Assembly (NCBI GenBank): GCA_948567375.1
Contig: OX419758.1
Coordinates: forward strand, 43,601,473 to 43,665,472
Source: Lunularia cruciata
Lineage: Eukaryota > Streptophyta > Marchantiopsida > Lunulariales > Lunulariaceae
Direction: 5' to 3'
DNA: 64,000 bases
Under the pieces are notes generated by a model. The model worked only from the letters and a program-made list of their open reading frames with translations. It did not search any database and was not told the DNA's origin. The translations under genes were made by a program, and so were the position numbers. Each line of letters begins with the position of its first letter. Within the stretch, counting starts at the first letter, position 1. Shown here in pieces: positions 1-12,225 of the stretch.

Positions 1-979
1 ATGCACTTTCAAAAGACTTTGCAGTCCATATGTTGTTGGTGGCTATGTTGAATGTTGTGATGTGCAAGGATATAATCAACTTCATACTCCTTATGATTGT
101 TGATAGGGATGGGAGGAAGAAGGGGTTGGACACAAGAGGAAAAGCAAGAAGGATTAGAAAAAAAGGGTTTCAATTTGAAAATATGAAAGATACGATGGAT
201 GCGCACATGACAAGGCAAGGCAAGTTGATACACAATATGCAAAATGATTTGGGTGACATCAAATGAACCTATCCAATTAGGAAAAAGTTTACAAATTTGG
301 GTATCAAGTGGGAGGAATAGGTTACTAGAAGAAAGCATGACCTTATTTACAAGTTGAAAGGTTAGATCTCAATGATGTTAGTATGTGTATTTTTTCTAAC
401 AATTTTGACAAGAAGGAGATGAGATTTGACTTGTTGTAGGGATTGAGATATTGTGATCAAGAAAGTGGAAGTATGAGAGACATGAGATGGAGGAGGAGCA
501 AGGAGGGAATTTGGAATCTTGGCCAAAATTAAGGAAGAAGGGAGAGAATCTAGAGCTTGCCCATTTGGAATTATTGTAAGTAAACTCAACAACTACAAGA
601 CATTCATCCTAATTGTCAAAATGAATGTTATTAAAGGAAAAAAGCATATCCTCCAAGGTGCAATTTTCACATTTAATTTGTCTATCAGTTTGAGGATGAT
701 AGGCCATGGACAAAGAAAACTTGATGCCAAGTAGCTGAAAGAGTGTCTGACAAAACTTTCCAATGAATCAAGGATCACTATTGGAGATGAGTGTATGAGG
801 CATCACATGATGCTTGAAGACATCTTCAAAGTAGATCTGGGCCAATGTGAGAGTATCCACTATATCAAAGTTTGGTGCCAAAGGATTTGCTTACTAAGCT
901 TAATAACAAACTCCATGATTGTTATATGACCTTGCTTTGTCTTGGCAAGGATGTGATGAGATCTAAATTCATGTGTTCC
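1..979. other. Unassigned AT-rich stretch, probably decayed retroelement
   Basis: No coding region or RNA gene can be supported here; open frames are short and lack family motifs. The stretch lies directly downstream, in the minus-strand sense, of a decayed gypsy integrase zinc domain. It may therefore hold the rest of that integrase and the missing 3' LTR, but no readable motif confirms this. Confidence 0.4.
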
Positions 980-3900
980 CATCAAGTAGATAGGATAGTG
1001 GGTGGTTGAAGGAGTCCACTTAGGAAGGCAGCTCTTACAAGATTGTACAAACTCTCAAACATCTCATGCCATGTTAGGCTACCACAATTGGCTGTGTAGG
1101 GTACCCAAGGTCTTGTCCACACCTATGTGACCAACAATTGGAAAGTGATGGGCTTCTTGAAGGTGCACAAGTCATAGATCACCCTTGGCTAGAACAAAAA
1201 TCCGGTTCTCATGGAATAAAAGGTCTTCCTTGAAGAAGAAGGTGTTGTTTTCCTTGTCATGTGTTGCAAGCCAATGTTATACCATTTGAAAGAAGTGATC
1301 TTGTTGTAAAGTGGTCCTAAACTTGATTTTCACTTGTGATTTGATTGACACTGTTGTAATTACCGCCATGATGAGAAGAAGGGGCTTCAAATTAGGTCAT
1401 TATGATAGGGCATTGGGGATGACATGGAACCTGGGTTTGTACTCAAGTTTGAGGTCAAAAAATTGCAATTGCTCCTCCCATTGATGATGTTGACTCTTTG
1501 TGTGCTCTAAATATAATATCTACAACAAGGGTATGTGGTTGGTTGTATGAGCACTTGTTTCCATAGGAGATAATGCCTCAATACCTTAGTGGCATATACT
1601 ATTGCTAGTTGTTCTTCATCTTGAGTAGAGTAATTCCCTTTTATGGTGTTTAGTCAATGAGACGCAAAGGCAATAGGATGTAACCCATCTAGAAATTCCT
1701 ATTACAACACAACTCCAATGGCAAAGAAAGAAGCATCAAAATCAACCACACAAGGTAGTTGAAGGTATTATGATTGAAGAATGAGTCTTTAAGACACCAT
1801 ATGTTTCAAGTTCTGGAATGCTTCTTTGTGCTTGGTAGTCCATTAAAAGCTTGAGGTCTTCTCCAAGAGGTTGGTCAATGGTTTGATCACATGCATAATA
1901 GTGGATGAATCTTTTATAAAAACTTGCCAATCCATTAAATGCAAGCAATTTTGTGTCATCCTTTAGAGTAAGCCAATCATTAATGGCCTTGATTTTCCAT
2001 TCTTCCATCTTAATCTCCTTTGATAAGATCTTATGACCCAAGAAGGTAAGTTCCTTCTACCAAAAGGTACACTGTGACTTCTTGCAGTAAAACTTCCATT
2101 GGCATAGCCGTCTTAGGACTTCTCACACATGATTTGCATATTTTGCCTCTGCCTTTGCTATAGATTAAAATATCATCCAAGAACATCATCATGCAAAAAC
2201 CCAATATATAGCTTATCCAACACCCAATGCATTTGATCCACAAACATTGCTAGAGCATTAATGAGCCCAAAAGGTAGAACTATCTATTCAAAATGTCCAT
2301 ACCTTGTACAAAAGGTAGTCTTTTGCACATCCTTTCTATCAATGGGAATCTACCAATAGTTGCTTTAGAGATCCAACTTGGAGAAGTATCAAGCTCCATT
2401 CAATTGACCAAGCAATTCATCAATTCAAGGCTAGTGATATGCACTCTTCACTATTTGTTGATTGAGGCCATGATAATCAATACAAAAGCTAAGTACTCCA
2501 TCCTTCTTTGGAACAAATAGTATTGGTGCTTTCCAACGAGATGTACTATGTCGTATGAAATCCTTCTCCAACAAATCTGTCAATGTTATTTGGAGCTTGT
2601 CTAATTCTGTTGGTGAGAGCCAATGGATTGGTCTACTCACTAGACTACTTCCTAGCAATAACTTAATCTTTAAGGGCATACCACGATCAAAGGGTAATGC
2701 CTTTGGCAAATCATCTAGAAACACATCTATAAACTCTTGAACTATTTGATCAACCACTACTTGAAAAGGCTTTTGGACCTCATCAGATTCTCCATGCACA
2801 ATCAACTTGATTCACATCACAAAAATAGGCTTATCTTCTTCCAAAGCTTGATTCACTAATAAACTTCTAATCTTGGGATTGAATGTTCTTAGGTATCTTA
2901 CTCAAAGGTGTCAAACATCCCAATTGGTAATTCCTATCTTGGTGTTGTATTTGAATTTATTGTTGGGTCCAATCAAATTGAATCTTATGACATTTAAGCC
3001 AAGGTAAACCTCAAATGATATCATAATGTAGAGGTGCTACTACAAACCTCATACACTCCAAATACTCCTTTCTAATCTTGAATGTAATTAGATTTGAGGT
3101 ACATAATATAGAACACTTTCTACCATCCATCATCAATCATCTACTTCTAATTATTGGCTTGATAGGAATACTTAATTCTCTTGCTAATTGCATGGACATG
3201 CGAGTCTTTGAACTTCTTGAATCAACAAAAATTTTATAATCATGATCAGATATCATACCATGCAAGTGAAGTAAACTTGCATAGGTCAAGCTTTCAAGCG
3301 TATTGGAACTAATCAAGTTCCCAATAAGTGGCCCAAATTCTCCTCTTGGGATTCTTTGTTTCCCTTATTACTGCACTCCACAAACTCCATTTGGGCAATT
3401 TGTTGGGATCATCTATACTTGAGTGGATATTCAACAATGAAATGTCCACTTTGGCAGTAATAAAAGCAACCACCATTTTTTCATAGTCTTTTCACTATCT
3501 GCTATACAAAGTGATCTCCATTGGATGGCATCAATCTCCATTGGTGCCGGCTCCTCAACCCGTATGTAGTGTGTTGGCATGTTCTATGAAGGTCAAGGTC
3601 AAGACCAAGTTGTCACAACTAAGGAATCAAACCGTTTAGCCAATTGCATGGCTTCTTCTAAGTGTTTGGGCTCTCACATGGTCACTTCAAACTTGGTGTA
3701 TGACTTTAAACCCCTCACAAATCTATCCAAAGATTCACCTTCTTGTATATTTAGATTTTGCATTATGGTTTTCTAGAATTGAGTAATGTAGTTTCTGATA
3801 GAACCAATTTGCTTCAATTTTTCCAATCTATCATGTGTAGTTTGTGTGGCATTTATAGTTTGAAATTGCCCAACTATTGCACTCTTGAATTCATCCAATG

Positions 3901-4486
3901 TTGAGATTGGTGCAACAAGATACCATTCAGCTCACTCCACTCAGAATTGCCACTATAGTTTTACCACTCCATCTAACTTTCTTGAAGCAAAGAGAATCTA
4001 TCTCCTTTCATCTTGAAGATCTGTAACTTCAAAATAACATTCACAATTAAACACAAAATTCTCCACTATGCTTGCAAGATTTTTGCCTTCAAATATCTTG
4101 GGCTTTGTAAATTGTATTTTCTTTTCTCCTTCTCAAAATGGTACTCTCTTTACATGCTCTTGTTGTTGATGGTCTTGTTCTTCCAACAATCAAGCTTGAT
4201 TTTTTATTGCATAGTAATGATAACTTTGAACATCACTGCCATGGCCACTACTCTATTAAACTACCTACAATTCTCTAAGTTAACATGTAGATGCAACACA
4301 TCCACCATTTTCCATAAGTTATAATTGGAAGTACCAAGTGTTCATTAGATAGAGTGATTGCATTCAAAAAATATTGCCCAAAGTGTGAGATGATAAGTTG
4401 TGTGAAATGATGCTTGGGTAGTACATGGACATGAAAATCCCAATGGTTAGCAAGAATGGATTTGGTGGTCTATAAATTCCATCTCA
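980..4486 (-). pseudogene. Decayed Ty3/gypsy gag-pol (element 1)
   Basis: Heavily mutated gypsy polyprotein read on the minus strand. From high to low coordinate: gag-like sequence (about 4330-3500); a degenerate zinc knuckle near 3435-3480 that keeps a QSGHF-like core; then RT from about 2805, with WKAPILFVPKKDG and CIDYHGLNQQ, and FLDDILIYSK (the YLDD-type catalytic motif) near 2150-2190. The RT/RNase H connection LASFYKRFIHYY lies near 1900, followed by RNase H (DASFFAIGVVL-like, about 1740-1480). An integrase HHCC-type region with GHVGVDKTLG lies near 1100-1150. Frames are broken many times, so no product is expected. Order and motifs fit a gypsy element; the clade cannot be told. Confidence 0.8.
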
Positions 4487-4491
4487 TTCAT

Positions 4492-4503
4492 GCTTTGATA
4501 CCA
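4492..4503 (-). other. Primer-binding site of element 1 (tRNA-iMet type)
   Basis: The minus strand reads TGGTATCAAAGC, one base from the plant gypsy PBS TGGTATCAGAGC complementary to initiator tRNA-Met. It lies between the decayed gag and the LTR-like block to its right, as expected for a minus-strand element. Confidence 0.7.
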
Positions 4504-5065
4504 ATATAAAAATCTGAGAAGAGAAATAAAAGAAGTGAAGATCACATTGAGACTCTTGAATGAGGAAAACTCCAAATGCCTTGCATGAGCTTGGGCATTG
4601 TTATTTATAAGAAAAATATGAAATAATGAAACAATGAAACGATGAAATATAAAGTCTAGAAGACCCAAAGAGTCAAAAGGCTAAGAACACAAGGATCTTG
4701 AGATAAGGCTCTTGAGAAGGCTTGAGGCTCTTGAGAAGCTTCCTAGAAGTTGTTTTCTTAGAGTGTATGCCAAGCTAACCAAGAAACTTTTTAAGAAATT
4801 CTCTTCTAAAAAACACTTACTTTGCATGCAAGCTAAGCTAGTTGGAAAACTTCCCAAGAAGCTTCCTTCTAGAAACCACCTGCTTGGTGTGCAAGTTAAG
4901 CTGCCCAAGAAATTTTCCAAGAAACTTCCTCCTATAAGTCACCACTTGGCATGCATATCACCCAATACTTGGAAATACCAAGTAGCTTCCTAGATACTTC
5001 TAGAATATTTGTATAATTCTTGGCTAATTTAGCTTGCTACTTTGTTAATCTTGACTAACTTATCG
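4504..5065 (-). repeat. Probable 5' LTR remnant of element 1
   Basis: Sequence immediately upstream (minus sense) of the PBS. It has a TATA-like TTATAAATAA on the minus strand at 4601-4610 and many short AAGCTTC/CTTGAGAAG-like internal repeats between about 4690 and 4930. Clean TG...CA ends and a matching second LTR were not found, so the outer limit is approximate. It ends where homology to the family D integrase begins. Confidence 0.5.
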
Positions 5066-5069
5066 GTAA

Positions 5070-6154
5070 CCTCCACGGGTTATAGCTTGTGTTGTTATAG
5101 CTTCTTAGTCATTTTGGTGCACCAATTAAGGTTTTGACTAATCAAGGTAAATATTTCTTGGGAGAGTTTTAGGTCTTTTGTAACAATGCTTTGATTGATC
5201 ATTGTACTACCTCCCAAGATCACCTTGAAACAAATGGCTTAGCAAATAGAGTGGTTAGACAGTGAAGTTGACTCTTGGGGATTATATAAGTATAGTTTGC
5301 AAAGTGATCACTTGGGATATTGGGATCTCCAATTACCTTGGCTGGACATGGGCTATCAGCTCAGTTGGAAAGCCTCCTTAGCATCCTTACTTTCTATTCT
5401 ATGGATGAGATCTAAATTTACCTATAGCCATTTGTCATGATATTATTGTAGTTTTGGACTTAGATTATCTAGAATATGGGTGAGTGCATATTCTCAATGG
5501 GTAGAGATGTTTCAGAGTGTGATACCAATGGCCTTTGAGAACTTAGCAATTGCTCAACATAAGAATACCTTACACTATGCTACTATTCAGGGAGGAGGTT
5601 ATAGACCCTCAATCTATCAATTTCATTTAGGTGACTATGTGTATCTATAATAGATTGCATTGACAACACTTGATGTTACTAAATGACGCATGATCTTGAG
5701 AGTGCACAAGTTTTTGTCTTCCAAAGTCCTCATATTGGAAGGATATGATGGTGTACATAGAGGATCTTATGCACTATCCGCCATACCACCTCCTATAAAT
5801 TGATGCCACTATCAATCCAACCTTGGCTTGGTATGTGTAGGTTTGCAATCTATGTTATATGGCTCTTTTAGTGGAGCTACTATTTTGTTGGTGTATGATG
5901 GTTGTTTGAGAGGATGGCATATGGCATATTTGACCCCCTTTCAAGGTGGTTCCTCAAGGTCAATGGCTATGTTCTAGATGTACTTGACCTATAGCTAATT
6001 CATCCTTTATGTGATATAGATTGCAAACATATGACTAACAATGGGACTCTATAGCACCCAATCTCTTGATCTTGGTCCACCATATGGCATATCACATACT
6101 TGGAATAGATGACTATCTAGAGTTAGAGGAACCTAATTGCCAATTAGGGAGGCA
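5070..6154 (+). pseudogene. Old 5'-truncated copy of the family D gypsy element: IN and PHD relics
   Basis: Plus-strand homologue of the 3' half of the element at 48,512-58,433. Integrase residues can be followed from about 5070 (LSHFGAP-like, then a degenerate TDQG site, ALIDHxTTSxDH and LANRVV) through about 5650 (GGGYRPSI and GDYVYL). A PHD relic follows at about 5700-5950; GSFSGATILLVYDGCLRGWHMAYLTP-like residues are readable, but several zinc ligands are lost (for example Cys to Tyr). A purine tract AGGGAGG near 6146-6152 precedes the terminal repeats. Stops and frame breaks are frequent, so this is a dead copy much older than the 48-58 kb one. Confidence 0.75.
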
Positions 6155-6816
6155 ATTGTGGCACTTTAGAATTCATGTATGACTTATATATGAGTTTTGC
6201 TTCTATAGTGTATGATGTTGACAACAATGTTTGTTGTGTAGTGAAGTATATGCATGAGAGTTATCACAACATTTGTAGCAATGAAAGTAGTTTGCTTGGA
6301 TATTGGAGTGGTAATGTTTGCAATCATAGTTATTTTGGTAGTTGCTCATGGATTACTTGATGGTGGCCAGATTTCATGTTAGGTTAGAGATCACATGATG
6401 AGACACACTATCACTTGCACTATTTGCACTATAAAATGGACCATAATTGATATTATTAGGGCTAGAGATCTAAGTCAAATAGAGGAGTGTACTTTCAAGG
6501 TGCAGCTTCAAAGAGCTCACTTCTCTCATGTTGAGCCTTTGAGTTCCTAGCTATGGTAGATAAAGGCCAACAAGTTTCACCTAGAGTCTTTAAGCTAGAG
6601 TGCATGTGGCGTGATTGTAATCAATGCCCAATTGTTGATAGATTTTTGAGTGGAGGATGAAGTTCAAATCCAATTTGAGTGTGATTCAAGTAGAAGATTG
6701 TGAACTAATATTGTGGCATTTTAGAGTTTGTCTATGACTTATGTGTGAGTTGTACTTCTATGGTGTGTAATGTTGATAGTGACATATGTTGTGTAGCAAT
6801 GTATATATGCACAAAA
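6155..6816 (+). repeat. B1-A2-B2 terminal repeats of the old family D copy
   Basis: A roughly 107-bp unit starting ATTGTGGCAC (B1, about 6155-6261) is followed by a roughly 450-bp unit (A2, about 6262-6709) and then a second copy of the 107-bp unit (B2, 6710-6816). The same order, in reverse orientation, ends the element at 48,512-49,175. The copies here are strongly diverged but line up over their whole length. The 5' A1 unit expected for this family is absent because the copy is truncated. Confidence 0.75.
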
Positions 6817-7212
6817 TGGAGTTATAGTGGTCACCATTTTCAATTGAGGACTTTCAATCTTGGAAATTTTTGGGTATCAATACTTGTAGTAATATCTCAA
6901 TGTGTCAGCACTTCAAGGAGAAGGAGAAAAGTTTAAATATGTTGGCTTTTCAATTCTCTATGTTGAAGCAAATATGGAAGGTACAACCCTTCCTTAACAA
7001 TGTCCTATTAGTCTCAATACCAATGTTGAAATTCCCTTGCTCACAATTGCATTCTACTTATGCCAATTGTAAATTTCAAGATCTTTTAAACATGGTGTCC
7101 ATGGGACCTTTGGGTTGTCTTCATCAAGACTGAAGAGTAAAATTGTGGAAGCTTGAAAAAGGTGTAAATTAGTGGAGATTGAAGCACACAAGATAGTAAA
7201 AGCGGAAAAGTT
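6817..7212. other. Unassigned stretch
   Basis: No gene, terminal repeat or recognisable transposon domain was found. It separates the family D relic from a short copia-like coding fragment. Confidence 0.4.
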
Positions 7213-7458
7213 ATGTTTAAAGATGAAATAGAAAAGAGTTTATTCATTTCGAAGTTAGATAAGGGAAGAATCAAAGAGAGAAATGCTAAATCTCAGAAAT
7301 ATCATTCTATGATCTTAGAATTAGACAAAGCGAGAAAGACATTGGATGAAATCAAGAGTATAACGATTATACTCTCTCATGTAGATACCACCCTTAGTGA
7401 GAGTTTTAGTAGCAATACAATGATTAGTGATCAATGGTTGATTGATTCATTTCACTGA
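7213..7458 (+). pseudogene. Possible Ty1/copia gag-protease fragment
   Basis: An open frame of about 80 codons rich in Lys, Glu and Ser. It ends in LSHVDTTLSESFSS...ISDQWLIDSFH, which resembles the linker leading to the WxIDSGA protease site of copia elements but has lost the Gly-Ala after Ser. No zinc knuckle or other copia domain was found nearby. The resemblance is weak and could be chance. Confidence 0.3.
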
Positions 7459-7739
7459 GTGATTATTGTGATTACACTAGTCAAATGTAGTTATGTACAA
7501 AAAGTTAAATAAATTGATTTTTACATCTAAATTTTGCTCAGCCACACCTCTTTTCCCACCTAAACTAGAAGTTGCAATAGTGTTTGTCTTCTTGCTCAAA
7601 ATTTCAAGTTGTGGTATGCGGTATGGTTTTTCCTTGCCTATGCTAGCTCTTATTTCTCCTCATGCATTGGTCTCCCATTGTTTGGAATTTTTCCTTTTTA
7701 GCAATGCTTTTTATTTTTGCAATGCTTTGAATGATAACA

Positions 7740-7985
7740 ACATGTGTCGTCGGGGTTTTGTCCAGATTCCGCCAAGGTTTTGCTATATTTTTTTCTGGAA
7801 AAAAGTTGTGTTGTGGTTCCACCTAGGTTCTGCCATCCTTTTGTGGGTTGTGGTCTGGTTCCACCCAGGTTCTGTCATGATTGTGTTGGTTCTGGTCAGG
7901 TTCTGCATGGGTTTTGTTGTGCTTTTGTTATTTCTTCTCGGGTTCCACCATGGTTTTGCTGGACAAAAATGTTTAGGGTTGGGTT
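7740..7985. repeat. Degenerate short tandem repeats (GGTTCCACC / GGTTCTG units)
   Basis: The plus strand repeats variants of GGTTCCACCTAGGTTCTGCC at roughly 40-50 bp spacing (near 7816, 7857, 7888 and 7940). Read on the minus strand this gives a degenerate EPRWN/EPGWN peptide repeat. The open frames over this tract, in both directions, come from the repeat and are not taken as genes. Confidence 0.55.
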
Positions 7986-10080
7986 TTGCTTGAGTTTTGT
8001 CAAAATTTTGCAAGAATTTTTGCCATTGTTTCAGTAGGCTTTTGTTTGACCTTAACAATCAAGCTTACACATGGGTTTGGTTTGGAAAAAAAGACTTGGT
8101 TTGGAAGAACATTGTGGAGATAAAGGGTGGCCAATGTAATAATGGGTTAAGTTGGCAAGAGAGAGCTCTGAGGTGTGTAAAAACATATCACAAGGAACTA
8201 AAACATGGTCAAAAGGACTCAAGAATAAGTACAAAAAAAGACAAAAAAAAGAAACATATACAAGATACAAGCAAAAGAACATCAGCCATTCTTCAGAACT
8301 CTTGACTTATGACTCTCAAAAATCTGCAATCACACTCCGTAACAAAAAAAACCTCTAAGTCCTAGTTTCCCGTTCCTTCCTCTCTCCTTTCAGATCAGCC
8401 TCAAGGTTTTCTCAGAATTTCAAAACATGAAGCAAATGTGACTTGGCTCCTTCCTCTTCTCTCAAGAGATAAATGCCTGAAAGCAATTTTTGAAAGTTAC
8501 CCTCTTCTTTAAATGTTTTCTCCTTCTTCATTTTGCTTCCTCTTGCCTCAATGGATCACTGTTCAACTTTGCTGCCTCTCAACGGATCAATCTTGAACTT
8601 TGCTACCTCTCTAATATTTGAAAGTTGACCTATGAATATTTCCTTTCTCCATCCTCGTCCAATCAAAACTCAGATTTTTGAAAATTCTGCTCTTCCTAAA
8701 TTCTATTCTACTTCCTCCTCCTGAACTCTGTATCTGAATACTGTGCTTCTTGACTTGGCTTAAATTCTCCTTCCTCCTCATGGCACCACAACACTCTTGA
8801 ATCAAACCCCCTTTCTTGTACCACTCCACTCTCAAAACTCTTGCAGATCTTTAATGCTATTCCTACATAATCTAAACTCCCAATATATATAGGGAAGTTG
8901 CTTTGAAGGGAAAAGGTGTTTTTTTGTGTTCACCTTTGATACAGCAAAAATTATCTCTTATATAGTGACCACCCTTGCTCTCAAGTACACATTTTATTTA
9001 TAGTGACTCCTCTCTTCACACACCTTTAAACTAGTTTTCAACTAGGCAAAATATGGATATCCGGCTCACTTTGGAGTAGTTTGCAACTGGGTAAATATGG
9101 ATATCCGGGTTCACTTTATAAAAGTTAACAACTCCATAAATATGGGTATATTTCTCACTTGCTATAACCAACTAACTACTAATAAATCCACACCAACTAA
9201 TAGACACACTAACAACAAGCTAACCAAAACACACAACATTGAACAAAAGATCTTTGCTCTCTTCAGAAATGCTCTTTTCAAATAATCATCACTAATTATT
9301 ACAGTTGGTTACAAAAATATAGCACATCTAATATCTCTTGGTTTCAAACTTTTAAAACTAACCAAACATTAGAGGTTCAAAATCCCAACTTGCCTATTAA
9401 AATTGAGACACATATTCACTGCCATTACACCTATTTCCTCTCTATCTTGAACATGACTTTTACCATAAATATATTAGTCATGTTTGCATCTGCTTCTTCA
9501 TCTAAACACTCTTCTTCTTCCACACATTTGCTCTATGATCAAAATGTTATGCAAAATTATACACACACTGATCCAACAGAATCCAACATAGAAGATACAT
9601 ATCTCTACTTTTCTGAATTCTTAATTGAACTCAAAATTCCCACAAGGAATGCCATCTACCTTTAAAAACTCAAATGCAATGCTTGTTAACAACACAAGTC
9701 CTAGCTACACATTTATTGAAATCTATGTTATCTAAAGTCTGTGGCACTTGAAATCATTGCACCAAATGCATCATAAGAACATATCTAGAATCACCTAATA
9801 GTTATTGATGGTGTTCAAATCAATTATTTACTCCTCAATGATTCAAATCCTTCCATAGGGGATGGTAAGAGGGTGGCATACCTACATAACAACCAACGAA
9901 ATAGTGAGTGGAGAGTAATACAAGGATCTCACAAAAAATGCTCTTACCTACATGACAACCAAGAAAATGGCCAATGAGAGCACCATACAAGAATCTCATA
10001 AAAATTTGCTCAAGCAAAATATAAGGATCACTATTCACATATAAAAAATTAAACAAAACCCTAAACCCTCTCCTCTTACC
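7986..10080. other. Intergenic, no gene recognised
   Basis: AT-rich sequence with short unsupported frames. It contains a TATATATAGGGA motif near 8885 and a three-unit tandem repeat (listed separately). It may include a decayed LTR, but no matching partner was found. Confidence 0.45.
9030..9165. repeat. Three-unit tandem repeat, about 46 bp per unit
   Basis: Three successive diverged units share a core of CAACT...AATATGGATATCCGG followed by TCACTTT, beginning near 9030, 9078 and 9127. The first two are close and the third is decayed. Confidence 0.65.
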
Positions 10081-10880
10081 TATATCCCATTCCTTCCCAT
10101 TTTGACATTCGCCCTAGCTGCCATCCCTGCCTGGACTGTCGCATCTCCTTTGCACGTGGGCCCAGCGGGATATGTTTTGTGAGAAATTTTAGCTGGACTA
10201 CTGGTAAAGAAATTGCCCAAAATTTTGTGGCGATAAAGAGCGAATTAAACTAAAATTTGACGGCCCTTTTTGATCTTGAGGTCCGTTGTTTGACCTTTGC
10301 ATGTCGCAATCCGCTCCACTAAAACTTTTGATTCTTCACGAACTCCACAGGACGAAGACATGAAGGGTAATTTATATCCTGCTCAGTTGGCTGTCCATGG
10401 ATCCTCGTTACCTAGTGATTGAGTCATTGAAAGACGTTCTGATTGCTCTACTCATTCTTCTCAGGTTATCGATAGCTGATACGTTTAGTGAAATTGTCCG
10501 TGCTTTCCCAGCAGGTTCTTGCTACACTGCCACTCCTCACCACGACTCTCTTACTTAGATTGAAAATTAAAGGAAATCTTATAGAAACGTGTCCATACTT
10601 CATAGAAATTCCTGAGTTTCAAAGAGTGCGCCGAGCTGCAAATGAGATGGTTGAGAGTGGTTGAAGGGTGTTAACACTCTTCACGTGTATGGAGGCCTTT
10701 CTCAGTAAATTATGTACATATGTACAGTATTGCTGCCATCATGCCATGCATAGCGTTGCCTTGCATGCTGACATTTTGTAAGACTTGCTTTGAAGATTCA
10801 GCTAATCAAGTGCAATGTCCACTTAGAGCTACTCACGATTGGAAACAGGACAGTAGAGCTTGCATATTTGGCGTTTGCTC

Positions 10881-10903
10881 CCTATCTATCTATCTATCTA
10901 TCG
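10881..10903. repeat. TATC/CTAT tetranucleotide microsatellite
   Basis: About five perfect units of CTAT. It lies just left of an 18-bp match to the 3' tip of the RLE LINE. Confidence 0.85.
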
Positions 10904-12069
10904 AGTGTATGACGAAGGCGACCGCGTAGGACTGTGTGTCTAGTATTGACTGTCGATTACGTCGATTACGTTAGCACGAGAACCACGAGAACCACCAAAG
11001 TATCTCTGTTACAATTGAAGATACTTTCCATGAGAAGGAAGCAAGTACTACTTTCACAAATTCTAAACTAAACTTCTTCATTTACATTCGCGTCACTATC
11101 GTTGGGAGTAATGTAACAGTATGTGCAGATAACTTCATTTCTTCATACAGGAGATAAATCCAATTCAAATTATGCGGCACGATATCCACGTAGCCCCACA
11201 CGCAACCACACAAAAATGCAGGGTTGGTCTCACAGAGATCCAGATCTGTGGTATCCTTGAACCTCTTGCGGAAAATCAGGATTATTGAACTTTGGCTTTC
11301 CCCGTGCTCGGCAGGTTATTCAATCTTCTACGATAAGTATACAAGTACTCTGTCTTCAACATGCAACACTGTCAGTAACCCACACATCCAAGAATGGGAA
11401 TAAGGTTGAGATCAGTCCACTGGTGCCGTAATTAAACGCCGCTGAAATCGAATATCCATCTCTTCGAGCATATGCACGAGCTTTATAATGTGCCAGACCG
11501 ATTGACGGTTCATCACCGCCGAGAATCCACAGGTTGCGTATGACCGCCAGTGTGACCTTGTTGATACGAGAACTTGACTTTCACTACAATCGAGAATATT
11601 AGTCAGATAAATATACCCAGCACAATGAACTGGCACATTATCCGTCACTTCAATCGAATATATCTAAGTGGAGAGAGAACGGATCAGAACAACATATGCG
11701 AATCGTGACCCACTAGAAAGTGGTAGAACGAGCAACTATATCAGTGGACAGAAGATTTGAGTCAGATACAAGAAGGTGTCATCACTCATTGACAAACCTG
11801 CCTTTTGGGCCAACCGTTTGGACTCCGGGTACCCACTTACTTTACGCTTAACAATTATCCACTAGTTGATCCAAAGTCTAGATTCCACCCACCGAATTGC
11901 AGATCCTATATCCAGAAACTTTAACGTAGCTGAATCAATTTGGTCTGTGAGTTGGTCTCACTCAGAGAAAGGAGCCAGCCATGACGTACGTTAGATTGGG
12001 AGTTGGAGAGTTGTCCTCCAATCTGGAGTGGAAGAGGTCGTGGACGCCTTCTAAGTTTTGTTTGTATTA

Positions 12070-12225
12070 ACAGTCGTATGCAAGCTAGGAGGCGGTTGGA
12101 CTTATGAATGCCTTTAGTCGAGGGCGAGTGAGGATAGGGCAGAACATATACAAGCTATGAGGCTGTTGCGATTGGAAGTTTGAATGCTTTTTTAACTGGA
12201 GGGCAAGTGAGGATAGGGGAGAAGG
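12070..12225. repeat. Tandem duplication of about 75 bp
   Basis: Two diverged copies share ATGCAAGCTAGGAGG / ATACAAGCTATGAGG near their start and GGGCGAGTGAGGATAGGG / GGGCAAGTGAGGATAGGG near their end. There is no coding potential. Confidence 0.65.

Noticed and set aside
7493-8058. Hydrophobic 166-codon frame and opposing WN-rich frame
   Set aside because: Both derive from the same degenerate tandem repeat; no conserved domain.
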